Shown: one piece after another, positions 22,541-36,336 of the stretch | Position numbering within the stretch: position 1 is the stretch's first letter | How the letters are laid out: the number at the start of each line of letters is the position of its first letter | Assembly (NCBI GenBank): GCA_963277665.1 | Contig: OY728142.1 | Coordinates: 13,034,001-13,098,000, forward strand | DNA length: 64,000 bases | Source of the DNA: Viscum album | Lineage: Eukaryota; Streptophyta; Magnoliopsida; Santalales; Viscaceae | Direction of reading: 5' to 3' | Made by a program: the position numbers and the translations under genes | Notes under the pieces: generated by a model | Database searches by the model: none | What the model was told of the DNA's origin: nothing | The model's input: only the letters and a program-made list of their open reading frames with translations

Positions 22541-25500
22541 TAGGGAATCATCAAGATTGGAAGCAGAAGTGTTTTGTAAAATCATTTTCAACCAATTCAG
22601 TAGATGTTTACCTATCAAATGAGGTGGTATCATGTATATTTCTTGTTTTTACTAATTTCTCAAATGTGTTGTTTGATTCAGGTTCTAGACATTCCTTTAT
22701 TTCTGAGAAATTTCCCTAAAAATTTGGAATTCAACCTCATGAAATGAAACCAGATATCATGGTAAAAACACCTCGAGGAAATATTGTGGCATAAAGAAAT
22801 TATAAGAATATACATATCTTTGTCCATGGAAAGAGTTTACATACAAACATTTTTTTTCCTCTAGTAGAGTTTGATGTTATCCTGGGTATGGACTTGATTT
22901 CTTTTTATCATGCTAAGATATATTGTAGTGAAAAAGAAGTTTTTTTCATGAAGAATTTATTTTTATGTATATGAATGAACCCATACCATTGATAAAATAT
23001 CAGGAAGCTAAGAAACTAATAAAGGATGGTAATGAATGTAATCTGGATCATATTTTTGTAGATAAGAGAACTATCTAGATTAATGATGTACTAGTGGTAA
23101 ATGAATACATAAAAGTTTTTCCTGATGATTTTCCAAGTGTTATTCTTAATTGAGAGGTTGAAAATACTATTGAATTAGTTCCTAATGATAATCCAATTTC
23201 TAAACCCCCTTATCGAATGGATCAAATTAAACTTCTGGAATTAAAAAATCCATTGCAGGAATTATTAGATAAAGGCTTCATCCAACCTAGAACTTCACTA
23301 TGGGGTACTCATATATTGTTTATTAAGAAGAAATATAGTTCAATGAGACTTTTCATTGATTATAGAGCATTTAATAACATTAATGTTAATAATAACTATC
23401 ATTTGCCTCATATCGATGTTTTTTTTGATTAGATCTATGGAGAACCATATTTTTTAAAAGTTGACCTGAGGTCAGGGTACCATCAGTTGAAAGTAAAGGA
23501 TGAAGACATCCTAAAGACTACATTCCATACTAGATATCATTTTTATGAATTTTGGGTTAACTAATGCACCTACTGTATTCATGGATCTTATAAATATAAT
23601 ATTTCATGTGTTCTTGGATAAGTTTATGGTTATGTTTATTGGTGAAATTATGGAATATGATAGAAGTAAATAGGAGCATGAAAAAAATCTAAGGGTTGTT
23701 TTTCAAACCTTAATAGAAAATAAACTATATGGAAAATTCAGTAAGTGTGATTTCTGGTTGCAACAAATTTATTTTCTTAGGCACATTTTATATAATTATG
23801 GAATAACAGTTGATCCTACCAAAAAAAAGTGGTTGATGAATGTCCAAGACCTACAAATGTTAGAGAGATTCATAGTTTTTTTGGATTAGTAGGTTATTAC
23901 CAATGGTTTGTTAAAAACATTGAACAGTTATCTATCCCACTAAATAAGTTAACATGAAAAGGGGTTAAATTTGTTTGGACAAAATAATGTGATGTTTGTT
24001 TTTAGAAACTGAAGAAGAGATTGGTGAATGCTCTAGTTTTGGCTTTGCCTTCCCGTAATGGTGAGTTTTTCATCTACAATGATACTTAATTGAAGGGACT
24101 TGGTTGTGTTCTGATGTAGAATGATCAGGTAATTTCTTATGCTTCAAGAAAACTAAAACATCATGAGTAAAATTATCCCACACATGATTTGGAATTGGCT
24201 GCTGTGGTTTTTTGATTTGAAAATTTAGAGGCACCATTTATACATACCCAAATGTCAAATATATATAGACCATAAAAGTATGAAGTATATATTCACTCTA
24301 AAGGAATTAAACATGAGGCAGAGAAGATGAATTGAACTAATAAAGGATTATTATTGCACGATTAATTACCATCCAAGAAAATAAAACAAAGTGGCAGATG
24401 TATTGAGTTGAAAACATCATGAATCATTAACCATGTTACATTTGGAACATGATTCGTTGATTTATGATTTGATGAATTTTGGCTTAGAAGTTATTGGTGT
24501 AGGAAATACATATTTTTTGTTTTAGGTTTTAGTGCAGTCATCATTATTAGATATAATTAAGCATGTGCATAAGGAAGAACATGAGCTATATAAAAAGGTA
24601 TAATTGGTTAAAATGGGTAAGTTCTCGAATTTTACCTTGATAAGGATTTTGTTTTAAGATTTGTAAAAGGTTGTTTTTCCTTATGAAGAAAGATTTGTTG
24701 TGTGAAGCACATAGTTCTACATTTCCAGTTCATCCTGAATGTACTAATAGGTATAGAGACCTTTGGGAGTATTACTAGTGGGATGGACTGAAAAGGGATA
24801 CTGCAAAATTTACTGTGAAATGTTTCACATGTCAACATGTTAAAGTAGAGTGGCAATTACCGAAGAGGATGCTTCAAAATTTTCTAGTGACAGAGTGTAA
24901 TTGGAAGAATATATCCATGGAATTTGTGGTGGGACTACCTAAGACTTCTCGAGGTAACAATGCGATTTGGGTTATTGTTGATCGACTAACAAAATCTACA
25001 CATTTTCTTTCTATTTGAGATACAATGTCATTGGATCAAATTTATCGACTGTACCTCAAAGATATTGTCAGGTTACAAAGAGTTCCTATTTCCATTATAT
25101 CTGATTAGGATCCCAGGTTCATTTATAACTTTTGTAAGGACCTTCATAAGTCATTGGGCACATAATTAAATTTCAGTACAATGTTTCATCCTCAATCAGA
25201 TGTGAAGTCAGAACGAACGATTTGGAATTTGGAGGATATGCTTAAATATTGTTAAATAGACTACCAGTGAAGTTGGGATCAACAAATTTCTTTAGTTAAG
25301 TTTTTTAATAATAAAAGTTTCCACTCCAGTATACAGATGGAACCTTTTGAGGCATTATATGGGAAACGATGTCAAACTCCATCTTTTTGGGATGAAGTTG
25401 GGGAAAGGAAGTTGATGGGACCGAAGTTAGTATAGGAGGTGGCTAAAAAAGTGAAGATGATCCAACAACACATGATAATAGCTCAGAGCAGACATAAAAT

Positions 25501-25957
25501 TTATGTAGACAACATGAGGAAAGACTTTTCTTTTTAGGTAGGTGATCATATTTTTCTTAGAATCTCACCATGGAAAAGTGTTTTGCATTTGGTAAAAAAA
25601 AATCTTGGTTCGTAGTTCATTGGACCTTATGAAATCCTAGAGACGTTTGGACTAGTCACCTACCAAGTAGCTTTACCTTTGAGTTTATCTCACGTACACA
25701 ATGTTTTTAATGTTTCAATGTTGAGAAAGTATGTTTCAGATTTATCTCATTTGTTGAGCCCAGAAGCAGTTTAGTTGGATGAGAAAATTTCTTAAAAAGG
25801 GAAACCCGTTCAGATTTTTGATCGAAGGGAGTAGGTATTACGGAATAAGGTAATCCTCCAGGTAAAGGTTTTGTGGGGAAACCACATGGTTGATTAAAAA
25901 ACATGGGAGTCTAAAAATTCTATGAGAGAAAGGTACCCTCACTTGTTTAATAAGTAA
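22541..25957 (+). pseudogene. Array unit 1 pol relic (PR-RT-RH-IN)
   Basis: Protease: LFDSGSRHSFISEKF (D at 22675; the family has DSGST) and [48 protein letters not shown] and [18 protein letters not shown] 14-bp deletion then shifts the frame near 23530-23560, and the catalytic FIDD has become FIGE (23635-23646). RNase H near 24060-24420 and integrase near 24690-25960 (FVVGLPKTSRGNNAIWVIVDRLTKSTHF, written here in two parts, FVVGLPKTSRGNNAIW and VIVDRLTKSTHF). A chromodomain-like tail ends RYPHLFNK at the TAA 25955-25957. Many stops, including the TAG 25613-25615 shared by all units. Confidence 0.88.
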
Positions 25958-25983
25958 ATCAAAATTGTGAGGATGCAATTTCT

Positions 25984-25998
25984 AGAAGGTGGGGATAA
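25984..25998 (+). other. Polypurine tract before LTR 2
   Basis: AGAAGGTGGGGATAA directly precedes LTR 2 and primes plus-strand synthesis in intact elements. Equivalents lie at 33463-33477 (AAAAGGCAGGGATAA) and 40849-40863 (AGAAGGTTGGGATAA). Confidence 0.75.
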
Positions 25999-28687
25999 TA
26001 TAACAACCCAAGGTTTTTTAAAATAAATTGAAATACATGAAACATTGTTTTAAGAAGATATTTATAACTTGCCTTCAAACATAATTTTGTAGCTTCTATA
26101 TTTTGAATTTTGAAAAAACGGTCATCTACAATTGTGATTAGTAAGTTATTTGGAGTCTAATGGAACCAACTTGATTTTTAGTGAATAGTAACCTACCCTT
26201 AGGAATATTAATATGAATAGTAATATGACACTAATGAATAGTAAATTGTATTATTATTTTATTTTCTTATGTTTATAAGATAATGAGATGTTTATTAAAT
26301 TTTCAATGTGTTAAAAATGAGTTATAGATTTAAAATTGTAATTTTGGAATAAATTATGATTTTAATTAAAAAAATTAAATTCATAATTTTTAGAAAATTA
26401 TTTTCAAAAAATGGAGTTCATTTTTTAATTCTACACGTTTAAAAATGGTTAGGGAGTGTTTTTGGTATTTTCATGAAACATTTGAATTTTCAGTGAATAG
26501 TAAAAATACAATTTTGGGTTTTCAGTAAGTTTAATGAGATCATTAATGATGTAATAATGATTTAATAATTCTGGTAGGCTTATTTACAGTAAAATAAGAT
26601 ATTATGTGTCCCAAGTGGATAATACCATGGGTAATTACCATGGTAAAGACCATGGTTTTGCAAATACCACTAATGAGGCGACCCTTGGAAATTAATAAAA
26701 TATACCCTCACTTTTATTATAAATACCAACCAATTATATCTTTAAATTCATTAAAAATTCCTCCTCAATAATTATATGGTCTTATTAACTCCATAGTAGT
26801 CCTCTCAAGGTGTCTTTAATCCCCTAAGGTCCCAACCTTCAAGTCTTAGGAGGTACTCTACAAGGTAAGGAGAATTCTCAACTTCTTTCTTTTTTTCTAA
26901 TCAAGTTCTCTTTTATGTGGTATAACCTTCAAAGTTTCCATACCATGTTCTTATTTACATTGTATTATATTTATATATACTTTATTATGATTCATTTTTG
27001 GATGGATAACCCCTTTCCCCTCTCTTTTTAATGTTTTCTAAAACCATGTTTCATAGGCATTAGGCTGCCGAATATTTGTAAGAGATTTCTCAACTATTAT
27101 TTTATTCTGAGTTCCTTTATTTTCTTATTATATCCTGATATCCCCTTATCCAAGAGGCATGAATGATACATTATATTAAATATTATGGATTTCATCATGT
27201 TTATTTAATATTCATCATTATTCTTCTTCTCCTCTCCCACTTATTCAAGAAATTAAAACACTGTCTGTGATGTGTCTATTTATTGACATTGTGGACGATG
27301 TGATTTAAATTTCTTTTAATTCATTAAAGACTAGTCATGAAACCATTTTTATGGTTAAAACAATTTATAATTTATTTATTATATCTTATATAAGGTTATG
27401 GAATAATTTTTTACACATTTGATTAATTTATAATACAAAATGAGTACTTTACGATCAAAGAATTACCAAAATAACCTAAAAAAATATCAATAATGTTTTA
27501 ACTTATAAATAATCCTTATATAAGAATTAAAAATGATAAATGGTATAATTTATGGTTCTTTAAATTTTTAAATACCCTTCCATTCCAATTCTAGAGTTTC
27601 ACTTCCAATCGACAATAATATCCATCATGAACCGATCATGGAAACCATGTAAAGAACACACCTAAAACAATGTATCAAATGATGCTATAAAATGATCATA
27701 TAAGTTGTTATAAACATTAACATTTTTTATTAAGATATTAATAACACACTTTTAAAAATTATACAGGATGTTTAAATACATTTGAAGTAAGAAGCACCAG
27801 AGGCGGGGGAACTCTTAACCGAATTTTTATTCTTCGGGTTAACCTTCTTCATTATTCATTATGTGTTATCAAAATTATTAGTGTGAGGAATTTTTGTTTA
27901 TATAATGTTGAAATATGTTTATTTATAGTGTATACACATATCAATTTCATTCTATTACTTCTCACTCCAATTATATTTTAAGGGACTTTTCTTTTAAAAT
28001 CCTTTTAAAACTCCCTTTAATAAATTTCGAAAGTATTTTTTTATATGTATATGGAATGAGTGGTTTTTAATGATTAAAAGATACTATATTACCATGAAAT
28101 GTTCTTTGGACATTATTTATGTTGGGTTGAGCCCATTATAGCTCAAGATATGACGGGTGATCCCCATCATAGCTCTCCAATGCATTCGGTACTCCAGAGT
28201 TGGAAGTTAACCAAATGGTTATTCCATGTGTAAGTGTGACTATAAGTGTGATATGGTAAATATTTCTGAAGGCAACTACATGATGTTTCTATGCATATGA
28301 GTTTTTTTGATTATGGGTTTATTGGTTTTTATGTTATCACTTGACTAACGATTTCTTTCATTATATGCCTTAATGAGTTTTATATTCATCACAAGTTTTT
28401 AAAATGTTTTTCTCAGGATATAAGGATGGGTAAGATAAAGAAGGGAGTCGTGATGTTTGATATGGAGTGTTTTCAAAGAAATCATGTTTTAAGTTTTAAT
28501 GTTTTATATTTTGAACAAAATGGAAACTGTTTTTAGTAGTATCCTCTTTGTGATAATGTGGTATGTTATGTATGTAAGACACACTAATTCTTTAAAACTA
28601 TAAACCTAAAAAGATAATCATTGTGTAATATTGTACATTTTATCTAAAATTTCTAATTATGTAACATTTTAAGGTCATGTCCTTATA
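25999..28687 (+). mobile_element. Array LTR 2 (Ty3/gypsy), shared by units 1 and 2
   Basis: Begins TATAACAACCCAAGG (TG decayed to TA) after a polypurine tract and ends CCTTATA, two bases before the primer site of unit 2. It therefore serves as the 3' LTR of unit 1 and the 5' LTR of unit 2. TATAAATA at 26718, donor-like GT at 26865 (CAAG/GTAAGG), acceptor-like TTCTCAG at 28410-28416. One 31-bp repeat unit is missing compared with the other three LTRs. Confidence 0.88.
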
Positions 28688-28689
28688 GT

Positions 28690-28697
28690 TGATATCA
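28690..28697 (+). other. Primer binding site, array unit 2
   Basis: TGATATCA, one change from TGGTATCA, two bases after the LTR end. Confidence 0.65.
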
Positions 28698-28829
28698 TAG
28701 GATGGTTTAGATAAATTTAGGGTTTAGGAAAATGTTAAAAGAATAGAATAAATGATTTTTACTCTATGGTAATTTGAAATGTTTTAGAATTTAAGGATTT
28801 CCATTTTTCTTCATCTAAGTTATGTTTGT

Positions 28830-29984
28830 TCAGAATGGGTTTTCGTAGATGAAACATCGTATATGAAGTATGAAGGCACCAAGAGGATGATGTTTGTACG
28901 AATCTAAAGCCCTGAATGTTTGGAATCGAAACCAATCAGTTTCTAATAGTAATGGATCAGTTGAATCAAGAAATAAATGGGGGTGTTATCCATTCTAGAT
29001 AGGAACATGATTAACCATGAAGAAACATGTCTTTTATAGAGTATTTTATGAGGAAAAATCCTCCAACATTCTGTGGAACCACAAATCCAGTGATATCTAA
29101 AGGATAGATCAATGCTCTAGAAAAGATATTTGATGTCATAGGATGTTTGGGACATCAAAAGGTAATACTACCCATTTATAGTTTGGAAGGTGAAACCGAT
29201 CAATGGTGGTCTCTGGTTAAGAATACAAGAGAAAGAGATGAGGATAGATCAATGCTCTAGAAAAGATATTTTATGTCATAGGATGTTTGGGACATCAAAA
29301 GTTAATACTACCCATTTATATTTTGGAAGGTGAAACCGATCAATGGTGGTATCTGGTTAAGAATAAAAGAGAAAGAGATGATCTTGACATTCTGGAATGG
29401 GATGATTTTAAGATTATTTTTCTAGAAAAATATTTTCCCAAAACTGTTCAAATTAGAATAGAGAATAAATTCATGGAAATGAAGCAGAAAGATGGGGACT
29501 TTATGGCAGTATATGGAGCCAATTTTACAAGACTGGCCCTGTTCATCCTAGATATTACTCAGGATTTTGATAGTAAAATTAATAGATTTTCTCTATTTTG
29601 AAACCATTTTTACAAAGAGCTTTGGAATAATGAGATTTTAAAATCTATGATAAACTTGTTTGTTGTGATGAAAAATTGGAGATGGAGTTTTCAAACGCAT
29701 ATGTGCCTCGTGGTGACAAGAATAAGAAGAGTTCAGGTTGGTAGGCTTTGGGTTAGAATTCGTCAAATAAATCTAGAGGTAAGAAAATCAATTTCCTTTC
29801 TTGTGAAAAGTGTGGTAGAAGGTATCCTGGTGAATGTATTGTAAATTATTGGAAATGCTACTGATGTGGAATGTTTGGACACATGTCTCGTGAGTGCACA
29901 GAAAATGATCCGAAAATTAATGAGAAGTCGATGGTGAGATGCTTTAATTGTAAGTAATTGGGTCATTTTCTTAATGTTTGTCCG
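28830..29984 (+). pseudogene. Array unit 2 gag relic with 140-bp duplication
   Basis: Same gag as unit 1. The capsid block QWWYLVKNKRERDDLD (about 29338-29390), FLEKYFPKTVQIRIENKF and EMKQKDGDFMAVYGANFTR are well preserved. A 140-bp tandem duplication (29101-29240 and 29241-29380) shifts the frame. First knuckle: CY, stop, CGMFGHMSREC, intact but for one TGA. Second: CFNCK, stop, LGHFLNVC with all four ligands present around the TAA at 29955-29957. A TAG at 29742-29744 is shared with unit 3 only. Confidence 0.85.
29101..29380 (+). repeat. 140-bp tandem duplication within unit 2 gag
   Basis: Both copies run from AGGATAGATCAATGC to GAAAGAGATG, with about five differences in 140 bases. It is absent from units 1 and 3. 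140 is not a multiple of three, so it breaks the gag frame. Confidence 0.92.
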
Positions 29985-32900
29985 AAGCTACTCTCTCAAG
30001 AAGGGAATCATGAATATTGGAAGTATAAGGGTTTGGTAAAATAATTTTAAACCACTTCAGCACATGTTTACCCATTAAATAATGCAGTATCAGTTACATT
30101 TCTTGTTTTTATTGATTTTGCAAATGTTTTGTTTGATTCAGGGTCTACACATTCCTTTATTTCTGATAAATTTTCAGAAAAATTGGGAATTCAACCTCAT
30201 GAAATGAAACCAGATCTCATAGTAAAAAAACATGTAAGAAATATTGTGGCAAAAAGAAATTATAAGAATCTACCTATCATTGACTATGGAAAGAGTTTAC
30301 CTACAAACCCTGTTGATTTTCCTCTAGTAGAGTTTGATGTTATCCTGGGTATAGATTGGATTTATTTTTATCATGCTAAGATAGATTGCAGAGAAAAATA
30401 ATCTGTTTTTCAAGAAGAATTTTAGTTTGTGTACAAGAATAAACCCATATCGGTGATAACATATCAGGAAGCTATGAAAATGATAAATGATTGAAATGAA
30501 ATTTATCTGGATCATATTTTTGAAGATAAGGGAACTATACAGATTAATGATGTACCAGTGGTAAATGAATACCTAGATGTTATTCTTGATGATTTCCTAG
30601 TGTTTTTCCTGATCGAGAGGTTGAGTTTACTATTGACTTAGTTCCTAATGCTAATCCAAATTTTAAACCCCCTCATCGAATAGATCAAATGGAACTTCTG
30701 GAATTAAAAAAGTAGTTGCAAGAAATATTAGATAAAGGCTTCATCTGACCTAGCACTTCACCATGGAGTGATCTTATCTTGTTTATTAAGAAGAAAGATG
30801 GTTCAATGTGAAATTTCATTGATTATAGAGCCTTAAATAACATTACTATTAAAAACCACTATCCTCTACCTCATATCTATGATTTGTTTGATTATCTCTA
30901 GGGAGCATATTATTTTCTGATGGTTGACCTGAAGTTGTGGTACTATCAATTGAAAGTAAAGAATGATGACATCTTGAAGACTGTGTTCTATACTAGATAT
31001 GGTCATTATGATTTTATAGTTATGCCTTTTGGGTTAACTAACCCACCTTCTGTAATCATGGATCTTATGAATAGAATATTTCATGAGTTCTTGGATAAGT
31101 TTTTAGTTTTATTTATTGACGACATTCTGGCATATTCTAGAAGTAAAGAGGAGCATGAAAAACATCTAAGGGTTGTTTTGCGAGCCTTAACATAAAAAAA
31201 CTATATGGAAAATTTAGTAATTGTGATTTTTGGTTGTAACAGATTTCTTTTCTTGGGAACATTATAAATAAAGATGGAATGATAATTGATCTTTCCAAAA
31301 CAAAAGTGGTTAATGAATAGAAAAGACCTAAAAATGTTACAGAGATTTATATTTCTCTTGGATTAGTAGATTATTACCGACGGTTCGTTAAAAACAATGC
31401 ATGTTTATCTAGACCGCTAAATAAGTTCGCATGAAAATAGGTTAAATTTGTTTGGACAGAAGTATGTGATGTTTTTTTTCAGGAATTAAAGAAGAGATTG
31501 GCAAATGATCCATTTTTAGTCTTTCCTTCATGAAATGGTGAGTTTATCATCTATATTGATGCTTCATTGAAGGGACTTTATTATGTTCTGATGCAGTATG
31601 ATCACGTAATTGCTTATTCTCCAAGACAACTAAAAACTCATGAGTTAAATTATCCCACACATGATTTGGAATTGAGCGCTGTGTTTTTTCTTTGAAAATT
31701 GGGAGGAACCATTTATACAGATCCAAATGTCAAATATATATTGATTGTAAAATTATGAAGTATATATTCACTTAGAAGAAATTAAACCTGAGGTAGGGAA
31801 GATGGATTGAACTAATAAAGGATTATGATTGCACGATCAATTACCATCAAGGAAAAGAAAAAAAAGTGGCAGATGCCTTGAGACAAAAACATCATGCATC
31901 ATTAACCATGTTACATTTGGAACATGATCCATTGATTAATGATTTGATGAATATTGGCTTAGAAGTTATTGGTATGGGAAATAAATCTATTTTGTTTCAG
32001 GTTTCAGTGAAGTCATAATTATGGGAAAAAATTAAGCAAGTGCATAAGGAAGTATGTGAGGTATAGAAAAAAGTAGAGTTAGTTAAAATGGGTAAGTTTT
32101 TAGAATTTAACCTTGATAATGATTGTGTTTTAAGATTTGGAAAAAGTTTTTGTGTGCCTTGTGAAGAAATCTTTGTTGTGTGAATCTCATAGTTCTCCAA
32201 TTTTAGTTCATCCCAGAAGTACTAAGATGTATAGAGACCTTCAAGAGTATTAATGGTGGGATGGAATGAAAGGGGATACTGCAGAATTTATTGTGAAACG
32301 TTTGACATGTAAATAGGTTAAAGCCGTGCGATAGTTATTGAATGGGATGATTTATCCTTTTCCAGTTCCAGATTTGAAATGGTAGAATATATCTATGGAC
32401 ATTATTGTGGGACTAACTAAGACTTCTCGAGGTGACAATGTGATTTCAGTTATTGTTGATCGGCTGACAAAATCTACACATTTTATTTCTATTCAAGATA
32501 CAATGTCATTGGATCAGATTTATCGACAGTACCTCAAAGATATTGTTAGGTTACATGGAGTTCCGCCTTCCATTATATCTGACTGGGATCCCTTTTCACT
32601 TATACTTTTTGAAATATCCTTTAGAAGTCAATTGGTATAGAACTAAATTTCAGTACAACTTTTCATCCTCAATCAGATGGGTAGTCAGAATGAACGATTT
32701 AGACTTTAGAGGATATTATCTGAGCTTGTATAATGGACTACCAATGAAGTTGGGATCAAAATCTTTCTTTAGTTGAGTTTTATTATAATAACAGTTTCCA
32801 CACCAGTATACAGATGGAACCTTTTGAGGAATTATATGGGAAGCAGTGTCAAACTCCTGCTTTTTGGGATGAAGTCAAGAAAAAGAAGTTGATGGGACTA

Positions 32901-33436
32901 GATTTAGTAGAGGAAGTGGATGAGAAAGTTAATATGATCCAACAACACATGAGTATAGATCAAAGTAGGAAGAAAAGTTATGCAGACAACTGGAAGAAAG
33001 AATTTTCTTTTGAGGTAGGTGATCATATTTTTCTTAGAATCTCACCAGGGAAAAGTGTTATGCATTTTGGTAAGAAAGGAAAACTAAGTTTGTAGTTCAT
33101 TGGACCTTTTGAAATCCTAGAGAAGGTTGGACCAGTCACCTACCGAGTAGCTTTACCTCTGAGTTTATGTCAGTACACAATGTTTTTCATACTTCTATGT
33201 TGAGAAAGTATATGCAAGATTTATCTCATGTCTTGATCCTAGAAGCAGTTCAGCTAGAAGAGAACCTTTCTTATGAAGATAAACTATTTCAGATTCTTGA
33301 TTGAAGGGAACATGTATTATGGAATATGTTAATCCACCAAGTAAAGGTTTTATTGAGAAACCACATGGTTGAAGAAGAAACATTGGAATCTGAAAATGCT
33401 TTGAGAGAAAGGTACCCTCACTTGTTTAATAAGTAA
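29985..33436 (+). pseudogene. Array unit 2 pol relic (PR-RT-RH-IN), best preserved
   Basis: Protease keeps DSGSTHSFISDKFSEKLG (D at 30135) and FDVILGIDWIYFYHAK. RT near 30640-31200 keeps the substrate region [10 protein letters not shown] and the catalytic FIDDIL with both aspartates (31118-31123), the only array unit to do so. RNase H near 31540-31890 (YIDASLKGL, then [13 protein letters not shown]). Integrase near 32190-33436: MDIIVGLTKTSRGD, VIVDRLTKSTHF and SDWDP where SDRDPRF is usual. Tail ends RYPHLFNK at 33434-33436. It shares the TAG at 33093-33095 with all units, and TAGs at 30899-30901 and 32314-32316 with unit 3 only. Confidence 0.88.
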
Positions 33437-33477
33437 ATAAAAATTGCGAGGATAAAATTTCCAAAAGGCAGGGATAA

Positions 33478-36206
33478 TGTAACACCCCAAGGTTTTTTTA
33501 AAATAAATTGAAATGCATGAAACTTTGTTTAAAGAATATATTTATAACTGGCATTTAAACATAATTTTTAAACTTTTATGTTTTGAATTTTGAAAAATAG
33601 TCTTCTACAATTGTGATCAGTAAGTTATTTGGAGCCTAATGGAACCAACTTGAATTTTTAGTGAATAGTAACCTACAATTATGAATAGTAATATGAATAG
33701 TAATGTGGCCCTAATTAATAGTAAATTTTATTATTATTTTATTTTCATAAGGTTATAAAATAATGAGATGTTGATTAATTTTTCAAGGTGTTAAAAATGA
33801 GTTATAGATTTAAAATTTTTATTTTTGAATAAATTTTGATTTTATTTAAAAAATTAAATTAATAATATTTAGAAAATTATTTTTTAAAAAATGGAGTTCA
33901 TTTATGAATTCTAAATATCGAAAAATGGTTAGAGTGAATTTTTGGGATTTTTCTGAAATAGTTGAATTTTTGGTGAATAGTAAAAATATAGTTTTGAGTT
34001 TTTGTTAAGTTTAATGAAATCATTAATGATTTAATAATGATTTAATAATTCTGGTTGAATTATGTATAGTAAAATAATAAATTAGGTGTCCCAAGTGGCT
34101 AATACCATGGTCAAGCCTATGGGTTTTCAAATACCCCTAATGAGGTGTTCCTTTGAAATTAATAAAATATTCCCTCAATTTTGCTATAAATATCAACCCA
34201 TTCCTTTATTAAATTCATTACAAATTCCTCATAAATTAATATCTGCTCCAATTACGTCCCAATAAATCCTCCAAAGGTTTCCTCAAGCCCCCAAGGTCCC
34301 AACCTTCAAGTCTTAGGAGTTACTCTGCAAGGTAAGGGAATTCTCAACTTCTTTCTTTTTTCCATTTAAGTTCTGTTTTATGTGGTATAAAATTAGAAGT
34401 TTCCATGCCATGTTATTATTTCCATTTTATAATATCTCTATGAAATATTATGATTCATTTATGGATGGGTAACCCTTTTCCCCTCTCTTTTTAATGTTTT
34501 CTAAAACAATGTTGCATAGCTGTTAGGCTGCCGAATTTTCGTAAGGGATTTCTCAACTATTCTTTTATTTCGAGTTCCTTTATATTATTATTATTTCCTC
34601 ATATCCCCTTATCTAAGAAGAATAAATGATCCATTATCTTACATATTCTGGATTTCATCATGTTTATGTATTATTAAACATTATATTCATCTCCTCTCCC
34701 ACTTATTCAAGAAATTAAAACGCCATCTGTGATGTGTCGATTTATCGACATTGTGGACGATGTGATTTCAATTTATTTTAATTACTTAAATACTGGTCAT
34801 GAAACTATTTTTATAGTTGAACCAGATTATAATTTATGTATTATATCTTATATAATGTTCGGGAATCATTTTGTACACATGTGATTAATTTATAAAATAA
34901 AATGAGTTCTTTACGATCGAAGAATCACCAAAATAACCTAAACAAATATCAATAATGTTTTAACTTATAAATCATACTCATGTAAGAATTAAAAATGATA
35001 AATGGAATAATTTATGGTTCTAGATATATGTAAATACCATTCCATTCCAATTCTAGATTTTTACTTCTATTCAAAAATAATATCCATCATGAACTGATCA
35101 TGGAAACCATGTAAAGAACACACCCGAAACAATGTAAATAACAAAATATTACTAATAAACGTGTCGAATGATGCTGTAAAATGGCCATATAAGGTCTTAT
35201 AAACATCAATATGTTTCATTAAGATATTAATAACACTCTTTTAACCATTATACATGAGTTTTAAACACATTTTAATTAAGAATAACCCGAGGTAAGGGAA
35301 TTCATAACCCAATTTCCATTCTTTGGGTTAACCTTCTTCTTTATTCATTATGTGGTATTAAGATTATTGGTGTGATTAATTCTTGTTTATATTATTTTTC
35401 ACTATTTTTATGTATAGTTTATACACATATCCATTCCACTCTATTAATTCTCACCCCAATTATATTTTAAGTTACTTTCCTTTTAAAATTCTTTTAAAAT
35501 TCTCTTTAATAATTTCAAAAGGATTGTCTATTATATTTATATGGACTGAATGGTTTCTCCTGATTACAAGATAATTTCCATGATATTTTCCTTGTACATT
35601 ATTTATGTTGGGTTAAGACCATTATAGATCAAGATATGTTGGGTTGATCCCATTATAGCTCAAGATATGATGGGTGAACTCTATTATAGCTCTCTAATGC
35701 ATTGGGTACTCCAGAGGTTAATGTTGACCCAATGATTATTCCATTTGTATGGGTGATTGTAAGAGAGATATGGTAAATATGTCCCAAGGAAAATACATGA
35801 TGTTTCTATGCATATGATTTTTTATGATTATGGGTTTTATTAGTTTTTATGTTATCACTTGACTAACGATTTTTTTCTTTATATCCCTTACTGAGTTTTA
35901 TACTCATCCCACGTTTTTAAAATGTTTTTCTTAGGATATAAGGATGGGTAAGAGAAATAATGGAGTCATGATGTTTGATATAGAGTTTTGTCAAAGAAAT
36001 CATGTTTTAAGTTGTAATATATTATATTTTGAAAAAAATGGAAACTATTTTTAGTATCAACCTCTTATTCAGAATGTGGTATTTTTTGTATATAAGACAT
36101 CCTAATTTTTTAAAACCCTAACCCTGAAAAGATCCTCATTGTGTAATAATGTATGTTCTTGTCTAAAATTCAGGATTATGTAATGTTCTAAAGTTGGGTC
36201 CCTATA
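33478..36206 (+). mobile_element. Array LTR 3 (Ty3/gypsy), shared by units 2 and 3
   Basis: Starts TGTAACACCCCAAGG after the polypurine tract of unit 2 and ends CCCTATA, two bases before the unit 3 primer site. TATAAATA at 34185, donor-like GT at 34332 (GCAAG/GTAAGGG), GTTAGGCTGCC at 34522. A stem-loop has outer arms AATTAAAA 34713-34720 and TTTTAATT 34776-34783 and an inner TGTCGAT/ATCGACA (34735-34741 and 34744-34750). Acceptor-like TTCTTAG at 35928-35934. Three 31-bp units at 35619-35711. Confidence 0.88.
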
Positions 36207-36208
36207 GT

Positions 36209-36215
36209 TGGTATC
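36209..36215 (+). other. Primer binding site, array unit 3
   Basis: TGGTATC followed by C instead of A, two bases after LTR 3. Confidence 0.65.
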
Positions 36216-36336
36216 CGATGATGGTTTAGATAACTTTAGGGGTTAGGATGATGTTAAAAGAATAACATAAATGATTATTACTCTATTGTAATTTTGAAAT
36301 GTTACAACATTTAAGGATTACTATTTTTCTTCATCT

